Shown here one piece after another: positions 8,815 to 17,693 of a DNA stretch of 64,000 nucleotides. The stretch's first letter is position 1. Each line of letters opens with the position of its first letter. A program made the position numbers and the translations under genes. Source of the stretch: Formosa haliotis (GTDB lineage: Bacteria; Bacteroidota; Bacteroidia; Flavobacteriales; Flavobacteriaceae); NCBI RefSeq assembly GCF_001685485.1, contig NZ_BDEL01000001.1:434001-498000 (forward strand), given 5' to 3'. The notes below the pieces were generated by a model, which made no database searches, was not told the origin of the DNA, and saw only the letters and a list, made by a program, of their open reading frames with translations.

Positions 8815-10038
8815 TTATTTGAATATGGCATTAACTGTAGTACCAACTCTACGATTTGGACCGTATAATGTAATCGTTTTTTCTGCTTTAGGTTTTCCAA
8901 AATAAGAAGGAAATAAATATCCATAATCTAAGGTAACGGTTAACTTTGTTTTTTCATTATTTACAGTTAGGTCATAATTGTTAGAGTTCTGAATAATAAA
9001 AACAGACCCATTTGAGGGAATAGAAATTGTACTGGGTAAATTCTCGCCAGTGATAATTAATATATCATTTTTAACGTATAGTTCTTGATTTAATGACGTA
9101 ATAACAGGCACATTATCTGCTAGAACATCAATATTAAAGGTTGATACGGTTTTTACTTCTCCATCTATCAAATATTTAAGTTTGTAATTTGTAGCTGTAG
9201 CTATGTTATCTGGAAAACTAAAACTAAAAGCATTAAAAGGCATTCCGTCTGTATAAATATCATTGCTCATAATATTTGTATCTTGTAGCGTATAAGAATT
9301 TTGTTCATTCTCTAACACAACAGATGAATTTGGTACCGACAGATCAATACCTGTTCCTGATGTAATTGCGGTTGCATTGCTATAAAATACCTTATAATTA
9401 TAATCGAAAAATTTAAATGCTTTGGCAGTAAGTGTGTATGTAACGGTTGTACCATTTTCTGCAGTTACTATATATTCAACCGGTAAATAGAAGTTTTGTG
9501 GACCTTCTTTAACCGGGACAATTGACGCCCCCTCAGGTAAAGAAAATACGATATCAGCCATATCTAATGTATTATCGGTTTCGACATATAACGTTTTAGA
9601 ATCATTATCTACTGCACCTTCATAACTTTTGGTATCAATTAATAATTGAAAACTGAGAATATCTTTGTTGGAACTTACATTGTTTACAACAACTCGATAT
9701 ATACTAGATTCTCCGTTCTCTGCTATAACCGTATATGCAACCTCATTGTTAAAATTTTGAACCTCGTTTACTGCAGGAGATATGGTTGATTTTTCAGAAT
9801 ACTCTATTTTCGGAACTAGTGAATTTAAATTGGCATCTTCCGTATCTAATGTAATAAGTTTTTCATTCTGATCTATTGTGCCAACAACAGATACGCCTTC
9901 AATAGTTAATTCAAAAGATGTAATTTCATGTTTATCACTTAAAACAACAGGAGGTGTTTCTTCAGCATCGTCTTTATCACAGGAAGTGAAAATTCCACAA
10001 AATAACACCAGAATAAAAATCGTATTTTTCATTGTCAT
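8815..10038 (-). CDS. Surface or periplasmic lipoprotein with DUF5018-like repeats
   Basis: Function not known. A lipoprotein signal peptide ends in the lipobox FTSC, followed by acidic DKDD. Two related beta-rich modules of about 80 residues follow (ITSFELTIEGVSVVGTI and ILSFQLLIDTKSYEGAV, each ending in a YTVIAENG or YIVTAENG strand), similar to DUF5018-type Bacteroidota domains. The C-terminal 180 residues are beta-rich and unrecognised. Start may be the ATG at 10038 or, more likely, the one at 10032. It begins 3 bases after the beta-propeller gene, so the two are co-transcribed and may form one complex. Confidence 0.7.
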   Translation of the reverse strand: MTMKNTIFILVLFCGIFTSCDKDDAEETPPVVLSDKHEITSFELTIEGVSVVGTIDQNEKLITLDTEDANLNSLVPKIEYSEKSTISPAVNEVQNFNNEVAYTVIAENGESSIYRVVVNNVSSNKDILSFQLLIDTKSYEGAVDNDSKTLYVETDNTLDMADIVFSLPEGASIVPVKEGPQNFYLPVEYIVTAENGTTVTYTLTAKAFKFFDYNYKVFYSNATAITSGTGIDLSVPNSSVVLENEQNSYTLQDTNIMSNDIYTDGMPFNAFSFSFPDNIATATNYKLKYLIDGEVKTVSTFNIDVLADNVPVITSLNQELYVKNDILIITGENLPSTISIPSNGSVFIIQNSNNYDLTVNNEKTKLTVTLDYGYLFPSYFGKPKAEKTITLYGPNRRVGTTVNAIFK

Positions 10039-10041
10039 AAT

Positions 10042-11427
10042 TTAATTTTTCAATCCGCTAACACTTGGGTAAATGATATTTTTTCCCGCTCCAACAACAA
10101 TTGTCGGGGATTTAAATATTACTTCTTCAGTTTTTATTTTCCAATTAAGCTGTCCTGTTTCAGCATTTACAGCATACATATTTTTGTTCCAATCTCCTAT
10201 GTAAACAATATCCTCAAATACTATGGGAGAAGATGTTGTGTTGTTTTCTAAGGCATAACTCCAAATTACAGATCCATTACTTGCATTTAGGCATAATAAT
10301 TCACCACTTCCATTCTTTGATATTCCAATGTATACCTTGTCGTTATAGATAAACGGAGATGTTTTTATTGTACCACCGGTTGGCACATATTGCCATATAA
10401 TGGCACCCGAATTTAAATTATAAGCATAGAGCGTACTATACGTACCCGTAATAACTGATTCGTTAAATTGTGTTGGGGAAGAATAAAATGAATTAAATCG
10501 ACCAGCGTCAACACTCCAGTTTTTAGTTCCTGTATTTTTATTAAAAGAATAAAACCTGCCAATATTATCACCAAAAAAAATATCATTATTAACTATCAAC
10601 GGATTCGTTTCTATTTTCGGGGCAGCACCTGTACTATTACTCAGTTCATAGCTCCAATCTGCCACGCCTGTTACTTTATTAATGGCATATAAATGATCAT
10701 CATTCCTACTACTCACAAATATTCTATCTGAATCTATAGCCAAGGGAGCGTAATTATCAAGAAAGCTTCGTTGCCATAACTTTCCTCCAGTAACTTTATC
10801 TATACAATACAAAGAAGAATTAGAACCAAAGGCATAGATATGAGTTTCGTCTAAAATGATGTTTCTATAATCGCCATTACTGTTAGTATTCGGTGTGCTC
10901 GTCCATTTAATTTCTCCTGAAAGAATATCTAAACCATTAACACCCCCTAAACCCGAATAAATAAGGCTATCGGATATCATATGGCTTTCGATAAATGAAG
11001 TTTTAGCATTCCACATCGGCGTTGATGTATAAAGATCTAATGCATGAAGAGTATTAAAACCATCTAAATATAATAGTAGTTTACTATCAGAACTTGAAAA
11101 CTCAAAACTGACCTCAGTAGTACCACCCTTTTTATCTGTACCAATTATTCTTCCAGAATAATTTTCATTATATGCTAAAGTTGTAGAACTTATTGATTCC
11201 GTAGTTTCTGAAATAAGTATTGAATTTATATATAATTTATAAAATATTTGATCCCCGTCTTTATCTATTGCATCACTCCAGTCAATAGTAATTGTTGGGC
11301 CATCTAAAATAATATCATCAATTCTTATAGATTCTGGTTCAGAGTTGGGTGTAGCAGTAGAATTATCATCATCAGACGAACAAGATAAACATACTATAAG
11401 TAGTATCACTAAAGTGATGTATTTCAT
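10042..11427 (-). CDS. Lipoprotein with Fn3-like domain and PQQ/BamB-like beta-propeller
   Basis: The signal peptide ends in the lipobox CLSC followed by SSDDD. A fibronectin-III-like domain covers about residues 30-115. After it come repeated beta-propeller blades with paired motifs such as SGEIKWTS, TGGKLWQ, TGVADWSY, TGTKNWSV, SGAIIWQY, NGSVIWSY and TGQLNWK, typical of PQQ-binding-like repeats. These propellers bind ligands or proteins rather than PQQ when, as here, no dehydrogenase residues are obvious. It is the first gene of a two-gene operon with the DUF5018-like lipoprotein. Its exact role is unknown. Confidence 0.8.
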   Translation of the reverse strand: MKYITLVILLIVCLSCSSDDDNSTATPNSEPESIRIDDIILDGPTITIDWSDAIDKDGDQIFYKLYINSILISETTESISSTTLAYNENYSGRIIGTDKKGGTTEVSFEFSSSDSKLLLYLDGFNTLHALDLYTSTPMWNAKTSFIESHMISDSLIYSGLGGVNGLDILSGEIKWTSTPNTNSNGDYRNIILDETHIYAFGSNSSLYCIDKVTGGKLWQRSFLDNYAPLAIDSDRIFVSSRNDDHLYAINKVTGVADWSYELSNSTGAAPKIETNPLIVNNDIFFGDNIGRFYSFNKNTGTKNWSVDAGRFNSFYSSPTQFNESVITGTYSTLYAYNLNSGAIIWQYVPTGGTIKTSPFIYNDKVYIGISKNGSGELLCLNASNGSVIWSYALENNTTSSPIVFEDIVYIGDWNKNMYAVNAETGQLNWKIKTEEVIFKSPTIVVGAGKNIIYPSVSGLKN

Positions 11428-11515
11428 TAAAATTATTTTAATATAAACGAAATTTAAACAATATTATTTACAGCTTTTCATTAAAAATGATAGTACGCTA
11501 ATATAGCAAATTTGG

Positions 11516-11523
11516 CAAAGGTA
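11516..11523 (-). promoter_or_regulatory. Candidate -7 box for the lipoprotein operon
   Basis: On the minus strand TACCTTTG fits TAnnTTTG and lies about 90 bases upstream of the ATG at 11427. No -33 match is convincing. Confidence 0.35.
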
Positions 11524-11694
11524 TTTGTAATAAAAACTAGTAAAAGCAGGAGCTATATTTAATTTATATCAATCCACACACATTACACTTCCCTCCTCCT
11601 ACTTGATCGTGTAAAAAGTGTTCCTTTAGGAGTGATAAATTAATGTATTAGAAGAATTTTTTTCAAAGAAAATTGAGTTTTACAAAAAAAAGGA

Positions 11695-11750
11695 ATAGTG
11701 CATTTCATGCTATTTGACATAATTTCCGATATTAAGGCTACCAGACTTAT
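11695..11750 (+). repeat. Structured repeat, copy 2
   Basis: About 40 bases match the start of the element at 7921, including AATAG..GCATTTCA, GCTATTTGACATAATTT and GATAT. The distal part differs but can still fold (CCgATATtAAG with CTTATATGG). With copy 1 it brackets the two-gene lipoprotein operon as direct repeats about 3.8 kb apart. Confidence 0.5.
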
Positions 11751-11796
11751 ATGGATAGTAAAAAACAGATTGTTGGATACCTGTTATAAAATGAGA

Positions 11797-12396
11797 TTAA
11801 TAATACAATCTAAAGTCTAATAATTTGCATATGGCGTAATATCTTTGGTGTAGTTCTTCAACCACATCAACCAAATTATCATCTTCATTAAATAAATTAA
11901 AAAAGGCTTTATCTAAATTTGTACTGGAAATACCATTATATGTATTTCCATAGCCAGAGATCGCTTTAGCTCCGGTAATATCTAAAAAATATTGTGCTTC
12001 TTCCTCGTCTAAATCTAAGATTTTAGCATTTGAAAAGTGTAGAATCTTTCCAATTAATCGGCCTTCAAAACGTTCGGCAATCTCTTGTAAACTATAGTAA
12101 TAATCGTTTAAACAAATACTGTTAGCTTCACCGGGCATAACCAGATAAATAATTTCATAATCCTTAAAATTATGGTCGTCTAATACCAAACTATTTAAAC
12201 AGTCTTCCAACCCTTCAATCGTATCGCAGGTGTTATAGATACTTGCAATACCAAAATTTAAAACCAAATGTTCCAAACTTTCTTGGGTTTCGGTAATGAT
12301 ATTGGTTTCTACGTCCTGAACAGCTTCTAAGCAATAAATGAAATATTCAGAATCCGTTAATTGATTTTGGGGATATTGCGATTGTTTTTCTAACAA
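11797..12396 (-). CDS. DUF6642-like protein, probably a CHAT/caspase-fold relative without catalytic residues
   Basis: Function not established. The 199-residue protein resembles DUF6642 proteins from memory: a strand and helix region (VLNFGIASIYNTCDT), then YEIIYLVMPG, a helix (SLQEIAERFEGRLIGK), ILHFSNAKIL and a later AKAISGYG. At the two places where caspase-like relatives carry His-Gly and Ser-Cys, this protein has Pro-Gly and Asn-Ala, so it is unlikely to be a protease. The start codon is TTG at 12396; no in-frame ATG exists before residue 80, and a -7 box lies just upstream. It is a single gene. Confidence 0.6.
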   Translation of the reverse strand: MLEKQSQYPQNQLTDSEYFIYCLEAVQDVETNIITETQESLEHLVLNFGIASIYNTCDTIEGLEDCLNSLVLDDHNFKDYEIIYLVMPGEANSICLNDYYYSLQEIAERFEGRLIGKILHFSNAKILDLDEEEAQYFLDITGAKAISGYGNTYNGISSTNLDKAFFNLFNEDDNLVDVVEELHQRYYAICKLLDFRLYY

Positions 12397-12419
12397 GATT
12401 TTTAGTTTAATTTATTAGA

Positions 12420-12427
12420 CAAATGTA
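12420..12427 (-). promoter_or_regulatory. Candidate -7 box supporting a TTG start
   Basis: TACATTTG on the minus strand fits TAnnTTTG and would give a leader of about 17 bases before the TTG codon at 12396, which supports that start. Confidence 0.45.
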
Positions 12428-12713
12428 ATTAGAGTTTCTTTAATGAATTGAGTTGTTGTAGTAAAATTTTTTAATCTTTTGATTAGAGTAACCGCATTGT
12501 TTCTTAATTTTAAATTATAGTAATAAGTTCTCGACAAACTTTAACTGCTTCCTTCGTCAGAAGTTTACTATTCTTTCTCACTAATGCTAGAAGACTATTA
12601 GTATAATATTTCGTTCTATATGGTGTTCGAGCAGCAGTACTGAGCGAAGTATAAGTATAGTTGAGATCAATTATACCTTCTAAATATTTTCAAAAGGGCA
12701 ATTATTTATACCA
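12428..12713. other. Gene-free stretch with worn intergenic repeat text
   Basis: No gene is seen. Text such as TTCGAGCAGCAGTACTGAGCGAA looks like a decayed relative of the TCGAGCGGAGTCGA-type repeats at 47.8 kb. Short stems include CTAAT/ATTAG near 12580-12600. Confidence 0.3.
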
Positions 12714-12715
12714 AA

Positions 12716-12743
12716 AAAAAGCCTACCTAACGGTAAGCTTTTT
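12716..12743 (-). terminator. Hairpin terminator of the Ohr gene
   Basis: AAAAAGCCTACC (12716-12727) pairs with GGTAAGCTTTTT (12732-12743) with one mismatch and a 4-base loop, 22 bases past the stop codon. The A-rich left flank supplies the U tract on the minus strand. Confidence 0.7.
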
Positions 12744-12764
12744 AATGTTTTAGTGTATGAAAAT

Positions 12765-13199
12765 TTATTCGTCCTCGTCTATTAATAAGTTTAAAGTCAC
12801 TGTAATATTATCGCGAGTCGCTTTACTAAACGGACACATTTCATGAGCTTTTTCTATTAAGTCTTCTCCCGTTTTTAAATCTACTCCGGGAATATACGAA
12901 TCTAAAGTTGCTTCAAGGAAAAAGCCTTCTTTATCTTTACAGAACCCAATAATGGCAGTTACACTTAAAGCCTCTTCATCTATGTCGATACCTTCACTTT
13001 TTGCAACAGCTTGAAGTGCTCCTCCAAAACAAGCAGCATATGCGGCACCAAATAATTGTTCTGGGTTCGCTCCTGCTCCACCGTCGCCTCCCATAGATTC
13101 TGGCACTGATAAATTAAAATCTATCGGACTATCCTCAGATACGACATGACCTTTTCTTCCTCCTGTTGCAACCGTAGTTGCTTCATATAATGTTTTCAT
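12765..13199 (-). CDS. ohr: Organic hydroperoxide resistance protein (Ohr/OsmC family)
   Basis: Detoxifies organic hydroperoxides in the cytoplasm using a Cys pair recycled by lipoylated proteins. The 144-residue length, the N-terminal LYEATTVATGGRKGHV segment typical of Ohr, reactive Cys57 in AACFGGAL and resolving Cys122 in HEMCPFSKATR support Ohr over the OsmC branch. It is a single gene with its own terminator. No MarR-type OhrR regulator is adjacent. Confidence 0.92.
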   Translation of the reverse strand: MKTLYEATTVATGGRKGHVVSEDSPIDFNLSVPESMGGDGGAGANPEQLFGAAYAACFGGALQAVAKSEGIDIDEEALSVTAIIGFCKDKEGFFLEATLDSYIPGVDLKTGEDLIEKAHEMCPFSKATRDNITVTLNLLIDEDE

Positions 13200-13460
13200 T
13201 GTTTACGTTATTATGGTTTATAGTTTTAAAGATAATATCATATTCATATATAATAAAGAGAATTACCTTAAAATTGTATTAAATATATAAGACTAAGAAT
13301 ATTCTGTGCAATTCATTTTTGTTGTTTCCTCGATAGTTTTTTAAAACTTAAGTTGTTCTCATAATTTTAGTATACTGTACTAGGATTCAAAAAAAATTAA
13401 ATACGCGATTCTCAGCGAGGTTGATTTTTCTGAAAAATTACGTGATAAGCAAAATCATTT

Positions 13461-14387
13461 TTAATTTTCCATCAAGGCTTTTACGCGATTTATATTTTCT
13501 TTACTGGCTAAATTTGTTCCTCCAGTCATAGTGGTAGCGACTCCGCAAATAACGCCCCATTTTAAAATGTCTTCTGATGATAATCCGTGTTGGATACCAT
13601 AAACCAATCCTGCGACCATACTATCACCCGCCCCAATGGTACTCTTTACTTTTACCGAAGGTGTGTTTCTGTAAAATATACCTTCCGTTGATGCTAAAAA
13701 TGCACCTCGTGCTCCTAAAGACACTACAACATATTGTGCTCTTCCGGTGTTTACAAGCTCCATGGCAAAATGTTCTTGTTCATCTTTAGATAGAAAAGAT
13801 TTTCCTGCTAATTGAGCCAATTCTTTCTGATTGGGTTTCATTAAAAAAACAGGTTCGCTAAGGGTCACTTCAAGTGCTTTTCCCGAGGTATCTACAATTA
13901 TCTTTACTTGCTTATCGGCTAAAAGATGCATCAATTGTACATATAAATCGGTTGGCATATGTTCCGATAAACTTCCACTCATTATAAAAATAGAGTTGTC
14001 TGTTACTTGGGTTGAAATAATAGTTTTTATGTGTTCTATTTCTTCTGCAGTTAAACGAGTTCCAGGCATACCAAAACGATATTGTTGCTCCGTTTTTTCA
14101 TCTACAACAGCTAAATTTTCTCTGGTCCAAGCTTCGGTTTCTACTGGAATAACAGCTATATCTTCTTCATTTAAAAGAAGTTTTAACGATAAACCAGTAT
14201 CTCCTCCTGCAGTAAACACACATTTGTTTTGCACTTCTAGCGTATGTAAAACGCGCGAAATATTAATACCTCCGCCACCAGCTTGATATTCTATATCGGT
14301 ACAATTTAATTTTTGCTCAGGCATGAGCTGATCTATTTTTGCACTTTTATCTAAGGCCGGGTTAACGGTTAATGTAATGATATTCAT
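13461..14387 (-). CDS. pfkB: Hexose-phosphate kinase, 6-phosphofructokinase II / 1-PFK type (PfkB family)
   Basis: ATP-dependent kinase of sugar phosphates. The 308 residues show the start LTVNPALDKS, the glycine loop AGGGGINISRVL, KPNQKEL and the ending STIGAGDSMVAG with catalytic Asp255. These are shared by E. coli PfkB, 1-phosphofructokinase and tagatose-6-phosphate kinase, so the exact substrate is open; glycolytic fructose-6-phosphate is the commonest case. No fructose PTS genes are nearby, which argues against a FruK role. It appears to be transcribed alone. Confidence 0.85.
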   Translation of the reverse strand: MNIITLTVNPALDKSAKIDQLMPEQKLNCTDIEYQAGGGGINISRVLHTLEVQNKCVFTAGGDTGLSLKLLLNEEDIAVIPVETEAWTRENLAVVDEKTEQQYRFGMPGTRLTAEEIEHIKTIISTQVTDNSIFIMSGSLSEHMPTDLYVQLMHLLADKQVKIIVDTSGKALEVTLSEPVFLMKPNQKELAQLAGKSFLSKDEQEHFAMELVNTGRAQYVVVSLGARGAFLASTEGIFYRNTPSVKVKSTIGAGDSMVAGLVYGIQHGLSSEDILKWGVICGVATTMTGGTNLASKENINRVKALMEN

Positions 14388-14621
14388 GTGAATTGTAGTT
14401 TTTGTGTCTTAAAGATTTAAAACAGTAATTTATGTAAAATTTTATTGTGAACTAAGACTCTTTAAAAGAAATTTAGAATTCCTTTTCACGCGTTAAAAGC
14501 CAAAAATATTAGGCTGTTTGATTTCAATAAAACCATATTACATTTAAAGACACATGTTTTTGTGAGTTTTAACTCGTGTTAACGACCAAAGTTTAAGTTT
14601 AACAAAAATTATAAATCGTAT

Positions 14622-15421
14622 ATGAAAATTTACTCCGCTCTTTTAATTGGTATCACTACAATAACCCTCATTAGCTGTAATCAAAAAAAGAGCATACTAG
14701 CGTTTCCAAATCGTCCGACCAAGACCTGATATCGGAAGAAAAGTCACCATCAAAAGCAGAATCACTTTTGAATAATACGATTGCTGCACATGGTGGCGAT
14801 TTGTATGATACCGCACATTATTCGTTTATATTTAGAGGAAAAACCTATCAGTTTAAAAATGATGGCTACAATTATGAATACACGAAAACATTTCAAAAAC
14901 AGGATTCTTTAATTATAGATCGCCTTAAAAATGGAACCTTTACTAGAACCGTAAATGGCGATGCGATTTCGCTATCTCCAAAAGCTATCGCCAGTGGTTT
15001 TGGAGCCATCAATTCTGTGATTTATTTTGCCACCTTACCGCATAAACTAAAAGATAAAGCAGTTATTAAATCCGATTTGGGCAATACGAGTGTTAACGGT
15101 GAAAACTACGCTGTTTTAGGAGTTACATTTCAACAAGAAGGTGGTGGTGAAGATCATGATGATGCCTACGTTTATTGGATTAATACAACAAGCAATAAAA
15201 TAGATTACCTAGCCTATAATTACCATGTAAATAAGGGAGGTGTGCGATTTAGAAGTGCATATAACAGTCGGGTAATAGACGGTATAACCTTTCAGAATTA
15301 TGTGAATTACGAAGCTGAAGTTGGAACACCTTTAACAGATTTACCAGCGTTATACGAAGCAGGTAAGCTTAAAGAATTATCTAAGATTGAAACCGAAAAT
15401 GTAATGCATATTGTCGATTAA
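14622..15421 (+). pseudogene. DUF6503-like lipoprotein, reading frame broken at a 7-A run
   Basis: From the ATG at 14622 a lipoprotein signal (hydrophobic core then LISC, Cys19) runs in one frame and stops at 14727-14729. The mature protein continues in the -1 frame without a stop to 15421, with DUF6503-like text (NNTIAAHGGDLYDTAHYSF, FRGKTYQFKNDG, GVRFRSAYNSR). The frames meet at CAA AAA AAG (14682-14690), an A AAA AAG slippery heptamer. One missing A (8 to 7), phase variation or -1 ribosomal frameshifting would each join them into a protein of about 266 residues. A start at the in-frame TTG (14768) would lack any export signal. DUF6503 proteins are exported and of unknown role. Confidence 0.75.
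14684..14690 (+). other. Slippery heptamer A AAA AAG at the frame junction
   Basis: The heptamer sits in the correct phase for tandem -1 slippage, as at E. coli dnaX. A weak downstream stem (TCCGA/TCGGA, about 14713-14736) begins about 23 bases later. It may equally be a simple homopolymer deletion. Confidence 0.5.
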
Positions 15422-15604
15422 ACTAAGCTAGTTAATCAACTTAAATAACCGAAAATTTGCAACCAAACACCTCCTGAAAATTCCATTTTTAACCATAGCG
15501 ATTTCTTGTGTTTAATAAGGGTTTTATGCAATACTTTTCAAATCTTCTTTTTAAAAGCATCAATAGTTTAATGGTTTAAGTCAATATTCAGCTACGCTAA
15601 TAGC

Positions 15605-15612
15605 TAACTTTG
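15605..15612 (+). promoter_or_regulatory. Candidate -7 box for the YqaE/Pmp3 gene pair
   Basis: TAACTTTG fits TAnnTTTG and would start transcription roughly 15 bases before the ATG at 15634. Confidence 0.45.
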
Positions 15613-15633
15613 AAATACCTAAAAACAAGAACG

Positions 15634-15792
15634 ATGTCATTACTCACAATAATTTTAAGCATTTTATTACCACCACTAGCTGTATTTTTAGAACACGGCA
15701 TAGGAACCGCCTTATTAATAAGCATATTATTGACGCTTTTAGGATGGTTGCCCGGGGTAATACACGCCTTTTATGTAAACAGTAAAAACTAA
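15634..15792 (+). CDS. YqaE/Pmp3-family small membrane protein
   Basis: A 52-residue protein with two membrane helices (LLTIILSILLPPLAVFLEHG and TALLISILLTLLGWLPGVIHAFYV). The ILPPLAVFLEHG and LTLLGWLPGVIHA motifs define the Pmp3/UPF0057 family, linked in other organisms to salt and cold stress and membrane potential. The ATG at 15634 is chosen; a TTG eight codons upstream lies inside the likely -7 box. It is followed 5 bases later by a hydrophilic protein gene. Confidence 0.88.
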   Translation: MSLLTIILSILLPPLAVFLEHGIGTALLISILLTLLGWLPGVIHAFYVNSKN

Positions 15793-15797
15793 ATATT

Positions 15798-16097
15798 ATG
15801 AAAAAAGAAGATAAAAACACAAAATATAATCCAGAAATTACAGAAGAAGATAAAAAGATTCTTGGTGATAAATCTGGTAATTTAAGAAACGATTATGGCG
15901 ATGACCAATTGATTAAAAAACGTAAAAACGAACCCGATTTTGCGGCAGAAAATTTAGATATTCCAGGGGCTAGCCCAGCTAGACCTTTATCGAATGGAAA
16001 ACCTAAAACTAAAGATGAAGAAAACGAACATCACAGTTTAGGGAGCGATCATAATGAAAATCTAGAAAACAATATTAGATATAGAAATGATAATTAG
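15798..16097 (+). CDS. Small hydrophilic protein of unknown function
   Basis: Not recognised. The 99 residues are highly charged and polar, rich in Lys, Glu, Asp and Asn, with no membrane segment or signal peptide, and look disordered (ITEEDKKILGDKSGNLRND, then PGASPARPLSNGKPKTKDEE). It follows the Pmp3-like gene by 5 bases, so it is co-transcribed and may share a stress role, perhaps as a hydrophilin-like protectant; that is inference from composition only. Confidence 0.7.
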   Translation: MKKEDKNTKYNPEITEEDKKILGDKSGNLRNDYGDDQLIKKRKNEPDFAAENLDIPGASPARPLSNGKPKTKDEENEHHSLGSDHNENLENNIRYRNDN

Positions 16098-16127
16098 ACG
16101 ATTGTAGTCTATTTTAATTATTAATAG

Positions 16128-16274
16128 AGAGGCTGTCTAGAAAGAATTACAATCGGTTATACTAAATTCAGAATCCTGTTATGGCGATTATTCATCGCTA
16201 TAAGTATAGGATTCACAATACTACCAAAAGGTAGAAATTTAGGACATCGGTAATTTTAGGTCTAAACAGCCTCT
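16128..16274. repeat. Structured intergenic repeat, copy B (likely two-way terminator)
   Basis: AGAGGCTGTCTAGA (16128-16141) pairs with TCTAAACAGCCTCT (16261-16274), one mismatch. Inside are GAATCCT/AGGATTC (16171-16177 with 16208-16214) and TTATGGCGAT/ATCGCTATAA (16179-16188 with 16194-16203, one G-U pair). It occupies a convergent gene junction. Confidence 0.7.
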
Positions 16275-16417
16275 TTTACTTGTGTACAATTCTAATTTTT
16301 TGCCTTCAGAATAAAATAGTTTTTGAGCGTCTTTCTTTCTGAAAGATTCTTAGCTCACCTCTTCACTATTCTTTTAATACGTACTACCTTTTTTAAAAAT
16401 TTATAAAATCTTATGTT

Positions 16418-17512
16418 TTATTTAGTGGCTTTTGGGTAATCTGTATATCCCTTTTTTCCTGGAGTATAAAAGGTGTCTTCATCCCATTCCGCTAAGTTTA
16501 CATCCTGCTCGAACCGTTCTACTAAATCTGGATTCGAGATATACAACTTGGCGTAAGCTACTAAATCGGCATCGCCATCCTCTAAAATTTTATTTCCTTT
16601 TTCCTGATCGAAACCCCCATTAATAATCAACGTTCCATTATATAACTGACGGAAATGTTTGGCGATATTGGTTACAGCAAAAGGTACGTTTGTAACATCT
16701 GTAAATGGTTCAGATAAATGGATATATGCCAAATTGTAATCATTTAATTTTTTTACGATATATTCAAATGTAGGAATTGTGCTTTCATCTAGCGTTATTC
16801 CGAATAAACCATTTAAAGACGGATTAAAGCGAGCCCCAATACGTTCTTCAGGAATGACTTCTTTAATGGCATCTAAAACTTCAAAAAAGAAACGGGTTCT
16901 ATTTTCTATAGAGCCACCATAATCATCGGTTCTTGTATTTGAACACGCATTAAAAAACTGTTGAAATAAATACCCGTTAGACGAATGAATTTCTACGCCG
17001 TCAAAGCCTGCTTTTACAGCATTGGCAGCCGCTTTTTGAAAATCTTTAACGGTAGATTTAATTTCTGAAACCGTCATTTCCTTAGGAGTTACGGTGTCTT
17101 TAAATCCTTCGGGAGTAAACGATTTGGCATTAGGGTTTATAGCAGAAGCAGAAACCGGTAGTGCACCATCATGAAAATCGGGATGAGAAATGCGGCCCAC
17201 ATGCCACAATTGTATAAAGATAGTTCCGCCTTGTTCGTGCACCCGTTGTGTGACTTTTTTCCAACCTTCAACTTGCGCATCTGTATGGATTCCGGGAGTG
17301 TTAATATATCCTACGGCTTGTTCAGAAACTTGAGAGCCTTCAGTAATTATTAAACCTGCCGATGCTCTTTGTTCGTAATACAAACCATGCAAGTCATCTG
17401 TTGGCACTTTTTCTTGGTTATTAGCGCGACTTCGTGTCATAGGCGCCATAACAATTCTATTTCTTAGTTTTATATTTTTGTTATACGGTGTTAATAAAGG
17501 TTGCTGACTCAT
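16418..17512 (-). CDS. Old yellow enzyme family alkene reductase
   Basis: FMN-dependent NAD(P)H oxidoreductase that reduces activated C=C bonds and some nitro compounds in the cytoplasm. The 364-residue TIM barrel starts LLTPYNKNIKLRNRIVMAP, has the GTIFIQLWHVGRISHP segment, and the substrate-binding pair His176 and Asn179 in EIHSSNGYL, followed by QQFFNACSNTRTDDYGGS. This is the NemA/xenobiotic reductase branch. It appears to be a single gene; no regulator is adjacent. Confidence 0.93.
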   Translation of the reverse strand: MSQQPLLTPYNKNIKLRNRIVMAPMTRSRANNQEKVPTDDLHGLYYEQRASAGLIITEGSQVSEQAVGYINTPGIHTDAQVEGWKKVTQRVHEQGGTIFIQLWHVGRISHPDFHDGALPVSASAINPNAKSFTPEGFKDTVTPKEMTVSEIKSTVKDFQKAAANAVKAGFDGVEIHSSNGYLFQQFFNACSNTRTDDYGGSIENRTRFFFEVLDAIKEVIPEERIGARFNPSLNGLFGITLDESTIPTFEYIVKKLNDYNLAYIHLSEPFTDVTNVPFAVTNIAKHFRQLYNGTLIINGGFDQEKGNKILEDGDADLVAYAKLYISNPDLVERFEQDVNLAEWDEDTFYTPGKKGYTDYPKATK

Positions 17513-17693
17513 AAAAATTGGATTTAAAATTAGGCTTTACTCAAATTTACAAAACCATAGTTATAATGTCGAATCCCCTTATGACTTTAAAATAGATTTA
17601 ACTTTGTTGTTTATTTGTCAACTAAAAACAACCGTTTCAGTTAAAATAATTCCAGATAAAGCACGTCTAATAAATCAGTTTAAGTATAACGCC

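Noticed and set aside
13831..14286. A 151-codon open frame on the plus strand opposite the PfkB kinase gene
   Set aside because: It lies fully inside a well-supported gene on the other strand and its translation shows no family features.
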